Program-made: the position numbers and the translations under genes | The notes under the pieces: model-generated | Database searches by the model: none | Told to the model about the DNA's origin: nothing | Seen by the model: only the letters and a program-made list of their open reading frames with translations | Source of the DNA: Anarhynchus alexandrinus | Taxonomy: Eukaryota; Chordata; Aves; Charadriiformes; Charadriidae | DNA: 64,000 nucleotides | NCBI GenBank assembly: GCA_008711295.1 | Contig: VUYV01000015.1 | Coordinates: forward strand, 765,561 to 829,560 | Direction: 5' to 3' | Part shown: in pieces, positions 22,408-34,215 of the stretch | Layout: each line of letters opens with the position of its first letter | Numbering within the stretch: the first letter of the stretch is position 1

Positions 22408-25400
22408 ATTCCAGCTGCTGTGCTGGAAAACATGTAAATAATTCTTGTATTTTGCCTCTTGTTACTTCCCCTGTGACATTTCCAGCCATGGTGGGGGATG
22501 AGGAGCACTTTCACCCAAACAGAGCAGGAGGGTTTTGGCAGTCATGTTTAAGCAGCTAGTGTATATCTATCTCCAGTGATACAGAGAGTTCTCCTTTCAA
22601 CAGTTTTCCTGCTGTACTGCAGCTTCTTTAACAACTTGTGTGAGTCTTGTTCTTTATCCTCAGAAAGCCTTCACAGTGTCCTCAGAAGAAACCATTCCTT
22701 CCATGACATATTGCTGTCAGGAGTGGCTTTCCAGGTTTAGCTGCATGATGCGATAACCGAAAACAAGCAGTAACAAGATTATTTAAGCCATAGCCCCCAC
22801 TCTTCAGGTGTGCTGTCAGGGAGTGGGGCTTTCAAAACTCTTTTCTCTCCCCAATCTCCCAATTTCAGAAGCAAGCAGAAACTCTGATGGTTTTTTTGGA
22901 CGCGACCTTTAACACCCAGGCTCAGGCCTTGCAGCCTCCCACGTTGTACTGACCTTTTGGCCGTGGTAGAGCTGCTTTAGAGCACTGACAGAAATTCTGA
23001 AATCTTAAGGCCAGATGGGAATGTTGGATCGGTTCTTCAAAACGGCAGTATAACACGTACAACAGAGTTTCATCCAATTATGCCAGCACGGAGCCCAGGA
23101 ACATGTGATCATTGCAGCTGGTTGAAAAAATACTAATTACTTTTCAGAGGATATATACATTATATATCAAATACATATGCTAACATATGCAAATTTTCTT
23201 ATGTGCAAAACATAAAAATGTAGGGGGGGTTCAGGATGTTTTTGCTGTCAGTGTACAAGTCAGTCTGGAGCATTAAGAAAAGGTTCCTGAAATGAAAGGC
23301 ATCTTTTCTTTCCTGGTGAAATTCCTGAAAACAGTATCTAGGATGTAATTCCTAATTAAAATGCCCATTTTGTTTAAAAAAACAAAATGTGAACCAACTC
23401 CGGCTGCTTTTGCACTCTATGACCTTGAAGGTGCAGTTCACGTATCTGGTGAAGGTTTCCAGCCCCTGGAGAGATATCCAGGAGGTCCCACCTGGCCTTC
23501 TTAAGGGTGCAAGAGGCTGAGTCCTCTACTGTATCTGTCAGCCCTGTGCAGAGATTTTGTGTCCTTTGGGGTGTCCCCAAGGGCACTAGAGGCTGTCCCT
23601 CCCGTTGCAATAAGACATGTGTATGCATTACAGCAGAAAATGCAGAGCAGTTGGAGAACTGTTCTCTACAGAGAGACTTGCTGATGGATGCCTCCATCCT
23701 TGGCTCACAAATAATCTGGAGACAGTCACTTTAATTCCTGTGACACCTTCCATCCTCAGCCATGCTGCTCCCCACAAGTCATTCAGATGACAGCCTCTGC
23801 ATGAGCCGCATCAGCATTTAGCTGGTCTCAGCCCACCGCAGCCTCCAAGGGAGCACATTTGCAGAAAACCTGCAGAAAACCCCTGGGGACAGGGGACAGG
23901 GCACTGCAGGGTGCCACCCTCCCTCCAAAAACTGCTGCATGACAGAGCTGGTGAGCAACTGCAATTTCAAGCAATTTCAAGCAAGGCAGGGAAGCAGGCA
24001 TCTCCAGCATTTCCCACCCCTCGTGGTGCAGGAAGCTGTTTCCTCTCCTTCCCTGAACACGAAGCACCCAATGGAGTCCTCACCTGCCTTACCCACTTTT
24101 TTTCCCCTAAAAAACACTGGAAGATGTGGAACCCTCTGATCATACGTGGTCCCATCCCATGACCTTAATGCAAATTGTTTGAGACTAAGGACATAATAGG
24201 AAAGGAGCTGGGACCGGAGCCATGCTGTAAGGGTGAGTGACTTGTCAGGTTATTGCAGTTATATCTTGTGCTGTACACAGGGAACAGCCTTAGGAGAGTA
24301 AAACAGGGCTGCCAGTGTGTGCATGGGAGGTTCACCAGAGAGGTGCTGGGAACAGGGTGGCCTGCCAACACGCTGGCCAGAGGGCAAGAGAAGGTGTCAT
24401 CCACTATGAAGCACACGATAGGATGCCCAGAACAAACCTGACCCATCTCGGGCAGAGGTCCCAGCCCTGGGAGGAGTTGAGCCACAAAAGACTAATAAAG
24501 CACATTGACACGCTGCTGTGTGGTTTCAGTTCTTGGCTCAGTCATCAGAAGCCAGGAGGGAAACCACACTCACCATGCTATGTCTCCTCTGCAGTATGAA
24601 GCAGGGTCTTTTGGCAGCCTTTGCTGGTCAAATCCATCAACCTGTGTTCATTATGGAAACCTAAAGCATTGTCTCAGGGGAACAGCATGCCAATGGCTCC
24701 TCAGCGTAAATCTGTGGACACCTCCCCAAAGGCTGCAATGGCATGTTGGTGTGGCCAGAGCTGGGAGTCTGGAGAGAAACCAGCACCCCTTGGTGCCTGA
24801 ATGAGAAGCCAGTGCTGTGTCATTTCAGCTGTAGCTGAAGGGCTTGGCTCCACACTTGGCACAGTTTGTGTCTCTTGACCTCAAGGCAAGCAAGTTAGGT
24901 CTCCCATGCAGAGCACAAGGGTCGCTCGTTTCATTCTAACCTCCTCTCCCACTCAGCCAAATCTCCACTGGATCTCCTCCCTGGAAGCACAGCTTTGGCA
25001 TTTCACATACTGATGCCAGTAGGAGGACTGATTTCCAATTTACAGTCAATTATACCTGGGAGGGTCCTGGAGTAGGGCTAAGGTGTCCTGCAAAAATGTC
25101 CCCTCCCAGCTGCACCCTGGCACAGTCCTTCCTCCACCAGACAACCCAGTGAGATGCCTCCAGGGAAGGATGCACCTGTGATGCTTGCAGAGGGGCCAAG
25201 GTCATGGACAGATGTGGTACTTTGCAGGAGAGGCGATGAGGCATGTGACACCATCCAAACCTCTCCTAGCCTCCCTCTAGCACCTAGCACCCCCCCTCTC
25301 TTGCAGGACTGATGGGATTTTTTGCATGTATGGGTTTTCTGGCTGCAGCTTGGATGTACAACAGTATGCTGGTGGTAAAGTAGGCCACCCAGAGAGCTAC

Positions 25401-26239
25401 TGTTTCCAGCTCTTGCTTTCTGTGTTTTTTTAATGCTTGGAGATTGCCTTCAGTGTTGCACTGCTCACATCTTAGTGAGCCCCACTGCCCATATGCTCCC
25501 AAAAATGTGGGGTGCAGTGGGCGACACTGATTTCTTTCTGGGAAGTCTGGCCAGGAACATGGCCACCTCAGATCAGCACGGACTTGGTGGCTCCTCTCAT
25601 TGCAGATCCCCAGGAACATCTCCACTAATGGGAACAGTGGACAGCAAATCGTTTTTTCCTGGCTTGCAATGCTGCTGGATGACATTATTTTTATTAATAA
25701 CATATTCTACCATGCTGGAGCCCATGGGTCACAGCCTGCTCCAGCAGAGAGAGGCTCAGAGCTGATGGCAGGTGTCAGCAGACAGGGAACCAGTGTAAAT
25801 GAAGTCATCAAAGATTAAGAAAGAGGAAAAGCAGGCACAGTCAGGGCTGCGAGGGAAGGAAAGATTATTTTAGCAGGCAGGTGGGAGGGGAGGGAAGGGG
25901 GAAGCAGAACAGACTCCCTGCTAAAGCATTAGAGCCCCTTTTCTCAATACCCAGCTGGCACTTGGCTTCAGCCTCGGCTGCTTGCAGCTGAACAAGTACC
26001 TCGTTTTCTTTTCCCATTTGGATTTACAGCAGGGTGGTTTTTCCTCATTGCTTCCTTTCACTTCTCTGGTACCCCTTGTCCATTCTCCCTCCACCACCCA
26101 ACACTGGACTACCAGCGAGCGCTCATGAGACCCAATTTAACCCCCTTGGTGACTCCTCTCCACGCTGCTGTTGGCCGCTTTCCCTCCCTGTAGGGGACAG
26201 GGAGCTGGGGGAACTGAACTAAAGCATCCACTTCTCGCC
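22408..26239. other. Non-coding interval, nothing recognised
   Basis: Nearly 4 kb of unique sequence. An AT-rich block at about 23100-23220 carries an octamer (ATGCAAAT, 23188-23195). Open frames up to 139 codons have no family features. Confidence 0.5.
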
Positions 26240-26296
26240 CGCCCCTGGGCAAGCTGCTCTGCTTTCCCTGTGCCTCAGCTTCCCCACTGCACACGG
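26240..26296 (+). mobile_element. MIR core SINE scrap, plus strand
   Basis: CCCTGGGCAAGCTGCTCTGC (26243-26262), then TTTCCCTGTGCCTCAGCTTC (26263-26282), then CCCACTGCACACGGG follow the MIR/CORE-SINE order: cttgggcaagtcactt, then cctctctgtgcctcagtttc, then cccatctgtaaaatggg. The ends are not traceable. Confidence 0.6.
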
Positions 26297-27605
26297 GCCG
26301 TGGCGCACCCTCGCAGCGAGCCAGCAAGGCTGGCCTAACCCATCTTTGCAAATTGCTTTCTAATCTCCAGGGAGAACGGCAAAGGATGATTAATATGACT
26401 ATTTATTTTGCAGGCATGCAGGAGGTAAAGGTGGAAGTGCTGAGACATATATTTGATTTGGCAAATTAACACATCATAAGACATAACCATAAAAAATGCG
26501 CAGCCTCCTAAAATTGCTTCACTGCCCCCCCCATCTTTGCTGGATGAGCTGTAATGAGAGAATAAGGTAAGAGAGCTGTCAAGATAATCTTCCCTGTTAT
26601 ACTCCGTGTAGTTGCAGGGATGGAAGTTGCAAAAATAACATGTTTTGCAGTCTTCAGGCCAGACCTCTCCATTAGTGAGCAAGGCTGTACAACCCTGGTG
26701 TTTCCAGGCGCTTGCTCCATGTAATGAGTGCCACCCGCTGTGGAGTGAACTGAGCTCCATCCCTCTGCTTTCCATGGGCAGATCACCCCGTCTGACAGAG
26801 ACGTGCAGCAGAAGGGAGACAGTGCAAGACATCACCTCCCTCCTGAGCAAGACTCGTCCTCAAACATCCCCCCGCAGGCAAACACATTGGGCTGGATCAG
26901 CTGCTCGTGGAAAACCTAGGTGGGCTGCGGGTTTGGGAGAACTCTTCTCCCCAGGGGTCTGATGCCCTCCTGCTTACCACTGTCATTTGGTGGAAAGCTG
27001 ATGAGTGGTTTTAGTATTTGAACCACTTGTCTGGCCATAGGGGTGGCCCTCAGAGGGGCAATTTGAGCTCAGCATCAAGACAAGAGTGTCCTCACATGCT
27101 GACCAGGCAGCCAGGACATGCCAGGGGTCAGCAATGCTGGGGCAGGTCCCACGTCCCCAAAGTCAGACAATGAAAAAATTAGGCCTTTAAGCCAGAGCCA
27201 GCCACCTCTACCACCCTTTTCTAGGCATGGAGGGCAAGTCTGGCTTGAGGTCCCTGCTGTGGGGTGAGGTTGATCACAGGGCATAAGTTTATTTCTCTCC
27301 ACGGATGAGAAGGGGAACCTGTGATGACAGGTTAAGTTTCAATACTTACAAGCTGGAATTGCGGCGCTGGTGCCTAGAGTAGGGGGCATTGCCAGAAACA
27401 GGGTGTCTCTCCAGCCCAGTGGGCCTGTGCCTGGGACAGATTGGCATGAGGTCTTTTAGAGCCCGGAGGAGATACTTGTAAGCTGGCAGGTCTGGCACCA
27501 TGCCCTGGGCTTAAATTTTCAGTCTCAAGCCTAATAAGATGGCTTATTCTCTGCACCACCAAGATTGACATGAGTTTCTGGGGAAGACCTTAGCAACTTA
27601 GCACT
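26297..27605. other. Non-coding interval, nothing recognised
   Basis: Unique sequence with no supported gene, RNA or repeat. Confidence 0.55.
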
Positions 27606-27728
27606 TCCATCCCTGGGAATGTTCACGGTTGGATGGGGTTTTGCATAACCTGGCCTATGGCAGGGGGGTTGGAGCTAGATGGTCTTTAAGGTCCCTTCCA
27701 ACTCTAACCATTCTATGATTCCATGAAA
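27606..27728 (+). mobile_element. CR1 LINE 3' tip, plus strand
   Basis: A very short CR1 3' end. It runs from the last ORF2 codons (TCCATCCCTGGGAATGTTCA, 27607-27626) through TTGGATGGGGTTTTGC, GGTTGGAGCTAGATGGTCTT (27668-27687) and TAAGGTCCCTTCCAACTCTA (27688-27707) to the ATTCTATGATTCCATGA tail (27712-27727). It resembles the end of the plus-strand copy at 46829-46899 (GGTTGGACTCGATGATCTTA then AAGGTCCCTTCCAATCTAGA). A small internal deletion appears likely after TTTTGCATAACC. Confidence 0.92.
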
Positions 27729-29789
27729 TGTATATATCCTCTCTGAAGCATCTACTGCTTCCCACCTTCAGATGCTCACCAGCCAGCTGGGCAGACAGGT
27801 CCTGGAGCAGGACAAAAGTCTGGCTGCGGTGGGTCAGAGCCAAGGACGCATCTCTGGGCAAAGGGGTGAGACTGCAGAGGTCCAAACCTGACCTGTGGCT
27901 TCCCGCTGTGGTTATCACAGGTGATACCACTGCCTGGCTTCTTGTGCGTTTCAAAGCATGTTGCTGTCGTGGCTGTGCATCTAGAAGCTCATCCGGCTCT
28001 TGCAGTTAACAGTTTGGCTTTTCACACCCACCTGGCAGCTCACGGCTGGTGAGAACTGCCTTCTGCCCCTGCGTTTTCCAAGCACTGGTCAGGGCTGCGG
28101 GAGCAGCACTTTTTCTTGATGATAATATTGTAAGGGTTTGGAATAAAATGTCAACTTAATTATAAATCAAGGGGTTTGCCATTCACAGGCTATTGCAGTC
28201 CCACTAATAACCTCGCCACATTTCAAGGCAGAGCCGCATGCTTTTTCCCTCGGATACCCTGTGGTCAAGCCTATCCTCCTAATACCAGCAAGCAGGAGGC
28301 AGCCACATATTCCTCACAGCCCTGGGACCACACAGGTGCCCAAAGCAGCTGTGTGGCTTTGCCACCTTTGCAGGATTTTGTCGTGAGCTGATGGGAGGAC
28401 ATCTCCTCACCCAAGCAGGGCAGTGGGGGACTTTATGTAGTGAGTGCTGAATTTCTAGCAGCGGTTTCCCCGCCTGATGGATGGCACGGTCAGTGTTGCA
28501 GAGGATGAGGCCAGCTGGGATCCTGATACCAGGCCTAGCTGCATGGATCTGAGAAAGGACAACTTTATTTCCATCCAGCCACATCGGGTGGTGTCAACCC
28601 AAAAACAGGGGTAGCTCCCTCCCATCCCTGTGCAATCTGGGGACTGACCCCGGTGCATGCAAAGGGGAAACAACATTAATGGGAGTGAAATCTAGACCCT
28701 ATCTGCAAACACACGTGCTGCTGCCAATAAGGAGGGGAAGTATTTTGAATTCAGTTGAGGCTTTCTCTGGCTCAGGGTGACCTTTAGAGCGCCCACGTCC
28801 CAGTTCGCTGTTTCCAGCAGAGCTGGCGTTGCAGTCGGCTCTCCGTTCACATCATGATTTTTATTTTTTTTTTCTTTTTCTGCTGAAATATTTATGCAGG
28901 TTTTTAGGAGTGTAGCTTTCATCGCTCCAACCAAGAGGAAATGGTCAGATCACAAAGCAGGCTACAGTATACGGCCCTGGGGATAGCATGGCCTTTGGTA
29001 ACACTCCTTCCCATGGCCTTTCTCCTAGGAAACATAAGAGCAGGAAGGTTTGTGAAGCTGATGCCATCACACCCCACGGAGAGACTTAGCCTAAACATCT
29101 GAAGGATGCGAGTCGCAGAGAAAAGGGAGCAGGGGGAGAGAGTTTGTAGCAACAGCTTGAAATAGGAGGGAAGATTAGGACAAGAACATAAAGGAAGTTG
29201 GAGAAATAACACCATCTCATTTACCACTCAAGCACGCAATGTTTGTCATATTAAAATAAAAACAGTGGGGAATGATTCCCCAAGGAGACCTCCTTATCTG
29301 ACTGCATTAATGCAAGATAGACCCTTGTGTGCAGGCAGGCAGTAACAGACACTCACGGAGACACACACACGCACACACGAAGGATTTCCTTGAGAATGGG
29401 AAGGGAACAAGGCAAGAAATCTTTAATCTCCACTTGCAGAGCAATAAACAAGTGCATCAACACCTCTGTGCTGCCCACAAAAATGGACACCATCCATTTT
29501 CCCCTCCTCCCCCTGTAAGAGAATGGCTTTGGTAGCAAAGGGCTGTCTCACTGCATACCCATACGACAGCCTGAGTTCATCAGCGAAAGTGCCTTGCAGG
29601 GTGGTGGCAAGAGAAACCTCTTGCAGAACTGGCCTGCAGTTTTCCTGACATCCTGGGAGAGCCCACAGGGATGCAACAGGTACAGCAAACCGCAGGACGT
29701 CACAGCCACCCTCCTTCGAAATCCAGGGCTGCAAACCTGAGCGGGTGGAGTGGCTCTGTCCCTCGCTCAGCTATCCCCAGAGCAGGACC
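27729..29789. other. Non-coding interval, nothing recognised
   Basis: Unique sequence, with a T-rich run at about 28858-28880 and a short (CA)-rich patch at about 29361-29380. No gene was supported. Confidence 0.5.
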
Positions 29790-30243
29790 ACAGAATCACA
29801 GAATCACAGAATGGTCAGGGTTGGAAGGGACCTCTGGAGATCATCTAGTCCAACCCCCCCGCCAGAGCAGGGTCACCTACAGCAGTTGCACAGGACAGCG
29901 TCCAGGCGGGTCTTGAATGTCTCCAGAGTGGGAGACTCCACAACCTCTCTGGGCAGCCTGTGCCAGTGCTCTGCCACCCTCAAAGTAAAGAAGTTACTCC
30001 TCATGTTAAGATGGAACTTCCTATGTTCAAGTTTGTGCCCATTCCCTCTTGTCCTGTCACTGGGCATCACTGAAAAAAGACTGTTCCCATCCCCCTGGCA
30101 CCCTCCCTTTAAGTATTTGTAAGCGTTAATAAGATCCCCCCTCAGCCTTCTTTCCTAGTCCCTAAAAAGACCCAAGTCCCTCAGTCTTTCCTCATAAGAG
30201 AGATGCTCCAATCCCCTAATCATCTTCGTAGCTTTGTAGACCC
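29790..30243 (-). mobile_element. Young CR1 LINE, 5'-truncated, minus strand
   Basis: The 3' terminus lies at 29790, with two complete AGAATCAC tail units and a third partial one. It is followed by GGTTGGAAGGGACCTCTGGA (29819-29838) and GATCATCTAGTCCAACCCCC (29839-29858), the hallmark of avian CR1 3' UTRs. The complement of the ORF2 C-terminus follows (CACTGGGCATCACTGAAAAA near 30058-30077). It stops near 30243, where similarity to the longer copy at 2446-3178 ends. On the minus strand the end of ORF2 is readable ([20 protein letters not shown]). It is the least diverged CR1 in the window by eye. Confidence 0.96.
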
Positions 30244-30719
30244 ACAGCCTCCTGGAAACGAGCATTTAGCTGTGCCATGAGTTTGTCTCTGAGCATCCTT
30301 CCTGCATCAGTCTATGCTCTGCCTTACTTTTCCACCCCAAAATCCACTGCTTTACACTAAACCTGCAGCTTTGTCTGGGCTCCAGCTGGCTCAGCCTACG
30401 GGTTTCCCAAGCTGCCGTCAATCCTGCCCCATCTCATTCTTTGCTGAAAGCTGGGGAGAAGAGCAAGGTGTTCTCCATAGCGTATAGTAACGGGACCCTA
30501 CAAAACTGATTTGCCAAGGTCAACGCTGAGCCCTGCTGCTGATTTCATCCAATGCAAACACATAACTACCAGCAACCTTGATGCTACAGTGTTGGAAAAT
30601 GATGTTTTAAACACAACCCTTTAAAAAGCAACAGAGAGAAAGAAAACGGATGCCCTACGAGCTTGACAAAAACTCAAATCCTCTTCAGGGGAAAATTAGC
30701 AAGCACTGCTGCTGGCTGG
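30244..30719. other. Non-coding interval, nothing recognised
   Basis: Unique sequence with no supported gene, RNA or repeat. Confidence 0.55.
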
Positions 30720-31110
30720 ATCCAGTTTATTAAGGTCTCAGAGCAGGCAATCGTGAAGAAAATAGATAAATAATCTTCAGAGAGAACAATTGCAGATCAG
30801 TTGTGACACAATCAGGAGACGAGTTTCTCAGAGCTGGGGAGAGGGGATGCCAGGTCTTTCTCTCATTAATCAGAAATAAAAGCCAGAAATATGTGTCTAT
30901 CTCTGCTCTAGAGCGGCGCTGCAATTGATTGTTAATTGTTCTCTTTGAAGATTATTTATCTCTTTCCCTCAGGATCTTTCCCTCCTCCGCTCTTTGCTCC
31001 TTCGCATAAAATAGAATGACCCTAATGTATCTTGAAAGGAGAATTTGCAGAGCAAGAGGCGCTTTGCCATGTCATTACGAGCTCCCTAGCAGCTGGATGG
31101 GGAAAGAAGT
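30720..31110. promoter_or_regulatory. Candidate conserved non-coding block (motif-rich)
   Basis: An AT-rich, repeat-free block with closely spaced developmental TF-like motifs. There are two SOX-type ATTGTT (30928-30933, 30935-30940) and a TCF/LEF-type CTTTGAA (30943-30949), with TTAATCAG and GATTATTTATC nearby. It has the look of a vertebrate enhancer, but this is inference from composition and motifs only. Conservation has not been tested. Confidence 0.28.
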
Positions 31111-32488
31111 TACCCATTACGGTCACAGTTTTGCCTGTTTAGTGTGAAAGGGCAGATTGTAGCTTTAAGAGACGTATCAGAGAGTTGATAGATGGGAAAT
31201 CAAGCTGCATTTTCTTCTCTCTGACTCTCGGTGCTCCTGGGTTAGGCACTGTGTGATGTATGGAGCAAGGTTTGGAGCCCTGAGAGCTCTAATCCTGTAA
31301 TGTTGGTTACAGCAGGGTCCTGGCAAAGACCTCCCAAAACCTCTGTGCAAATTAAGCACAGTTGAGTCTAAGAGGGAGACTGGTGTGTCTGTATTTGAGG
31401 GTTATCTTGTTTTTTTAAGATTTTATTTAAGAGTCTTTATTTTCAGAGCTTTATTGTATTCCAAAAGTCTTCTTTTGGCTGCAATACACTACTGGAGATG
31501 CCAACCCAGTAACTAGAGATGCCAACCAGAAACTTTTAAACCCTGTTTAAACCCTTTGCCAAGCAGGCACTTGGAATGGGAAGATGCCAGGGATGAGATC
31601 ACTAATAGTCAGTGTTTTTATGAGGTAGCATTTATGAGGTGCGTTGTACCTGGAAGAATAAATACTTATCCCCTAGCCTGATCTCCACATCCTTGCTGCT
31701 GCGTGGAGGAAGCAGGGTGACTGAGTGACGCAGTGTGGTCCCCAGGAACCCCTGGGATGATATTGACACCCAGACATCTGTATGAGACACAGAACGAGAG
31801 GGGCTGTGCTGGGGAAGAATACAGCAAAACGCTCCCCTTTCCGCCTGGCTGGAGGGAGAGGAGGGAGGCCTGGGTGAGAAGGGTTTGGTTCCCTGGGCAC
31901 AGCCCATTGCCAAACACGAGGCTGGCGGCGGCAGAGTTGTTCCTCACTTGCTGTGCCTGGGATGTGCCCCGACACGCTGCAGTAAAGCTCTTTCAGTGCC
32001 CAACGCACTCAGACACCGTGTCTCATCCATTTATTTGTTTCTTGTTTCTGGCAAGGTTTCTGGGGCTTGAGCAGAGTGTTTCTCCCCTTTCCTTTGCTAG
32101 ACCGTGCTTGCTCGTGCTGCCCAGCGGGGCCAGCGTGAGGACCGGCTGCAGATGGGTCTGTGGGACAGAGCAGCACGCTGCTGCCCTGGCAAGCAGCAGC
32201 ATGGGCACCCCAGGACCTCACATGCAGCATGGCCTTTCCCAAGAGTGAGGGGTTTATTTCCCAGTGCGAAGGCTGAGCCTGGTGGCTGGATGGCTGAAAG
32301 CATGCTATGAAACTCAGAAAGCCGCATGGCAGAGGGAAATCAGCCTGGTGTGCATCAGCCAAGGCTCACATCACTGTGAGCGAGCAGGATGGAACATCAC
32401 CTATCCCCAAGAGACCCCAATCTGTTGTGGGAAGGGCCTGGGGAAGAAGGTGGTGAGGGGAAGAAACACACATTGTTTTTATCCAGGC
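31111..32488. other. Non-coding interval with a short imperfect duplication
   Basis: Unique sequence. ACTGGAGATGCCAACCCAGT (31491-31510) is nearly repeated 21 bases later as ACTAGAGATGCCAACCAGA (31512-31530). Overlapping open frames at 31632-32362 on both strands have no family features. Confidence 0.5.
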
Positions 32489-32545
32489 TTGTTTTCCCTT
32501 GTCTGTGAAATGGACATCATCTATCTGCCTGCTGAAAGGTTGGCA
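32489..32545 (+). mobile_element. Possible MIR core scrap
   Basis: TTGTTTTCCCTTGTCTGTGA (32489-32508) then AATGGACATCATCTATCTGC (32509-32528) parallels the MIR core 'cagtttccccatctgtaaaatggggataatacctacc'. It is short and could be coincidence. Confidence 0.42.
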
Positions 32546-34183
32546 AGACAAGATCTGTTACTAGATGGAGACATAGAAGTCTTGGACTAGAAGCAGGTAG
32601 AGAAGGGCAAAGGATGATAATTATTATTACAAAAGAAATTCCCAACTGTGGAATTAACATGTCTCATTAGCCTTTAAAAATGAGCGTCCCAAAAAGGAGA
32701 GCAAACCTGGAAGAAGCCAGCTCTGAGGAGGGATCCCCCCATCCCACCTGCTCCCGGCTGTGGAAGACAGCTTTCCCTGCCTTCAGCATCCACAGCCTGG
32801 GCCAGATTTTCTGGGGAAAAAAAAATCTGCTCAGCTCTTGACATACGCACAACCTGTTGCCATCCCTTTGAAAAATCTGGTCCCCTGTTGGGTGGCTAAC
32901 GGGAGCCTGGAGAGCATCCATCCTCCGCTTCTCCCTTTCTCTGTGCTTATGCACAGAAACTCTGGTTTGCAGGCTGTGATGCTTTAGAGAAGGACCTTGA
33001 TCCTTCACTCAAAGCTCAGAGCCCAGATTGCTCAGAATACAGTCTCTGCAGTTGGAAAAGAATGCTAACTTGATTTCGCCACTTGCTGTTCCCTGCCAAG
33101 GTTTGGAAGACGGGAAAACCCACTTAAAATGCTTCTTCCACTTCTGTTTCTCAGCTTGAAACAGTCATTAATTTTGTTTTTACTTGCAAAGGACATTGTC
33201 CATCATTTTGAGGAGGGCGAGGGGAGTTTTGAAACCAAAACATGCAATGGTAACGCACCACTTTTGATTAAATTCTTGATGGGAAAATTCAACAGGTCCT
33301 TGATTAGCGTTTTAATGAAAATCAAAGAGATGCGAAGTAGCCAACAGCACAGAAGTCAGAGCACTCAGGGTGGGCAAGGGGGAATCAGCCTGGCTGAGAA
33401 TCATTTCAGCTCTCCTGCACCAAGAAGTGGTCGTTGGCTGTTGGCCAGTCTTGAGCACTGCTCTTTCCATTTCATTTCCCACAACCTATAAATACATTAA
33501 AACTAAAATTAAGAACTTTGGTTTCATTCCAGTTCAGGGGAAGGAAAAAAGAAAAATATATTAAAAAAAAAGGCAGACTTTTAATGAATGCATGTTCCCT
33601 GTAAAATAAAACTGTTGTTTTCCAACTTTTCTGACAGAGGAGGTGTCAGGGTACTTGTGACTTGGTGAAAAGGCATGTCAGATTTGTTGCACGTCTGATG
33701 TGTGCAGAAATCTTCCCTATAACATCATCCAGAGCGTTCTGTACCAGCAAATATTTGTCTTGTGCATAGCAGTTAAAGGGATTCTTCCGTAGTTCACTGC
33801 GCTGGGGTCATTCGAGTCCTGGTACAACAAATACTGCATCTAATGAGAGAGAGCAGTGCTTGATCTCCGGGTAAAGGCAATCAAAATCCATTTGGCATGG
33901 TAAGTCCAGAGAGAGAGGAGGAGAACAAGCACAGAGTGAACAAAAGGAGCCCCAACAGCCCGTGGATCCTGGAGAACAAAAACAGGTGAGATATCAAAGA
34001 GCACCGTGAGGGAAGCACCAAAAACAACATGAAAATCACACGAGAGCTTCCTTACACGTGCCTCTGGCTCAGTCTGAGTGATCTCCCGTTGCCCGTGGGG
34101 GAAACAGAAGGACACGTTGTGCTCTGATATTTCTTTCCCGAGGTGAAAAGCAGACACCTTCACTTAACTGTTCGCCCAGAGCT
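32546..34183. other. Non-coding interval, nothing recognised
   Basis: Unique sequence with no supported gene, RNA or repeat. Confidence 0.55.
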
Positions 34184-34215
34184 TGTGGAGGTCACTCTGT
34201 GTGGAGGTCACTCTG
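34184..34215. repeat. Perfect 16-bp tandem duplication
   Basis: TGTGGAGGTCACTCTG occurs twice back to back with no mismatch (34184-34199 and 34200-34215). Confidence 0.92.
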
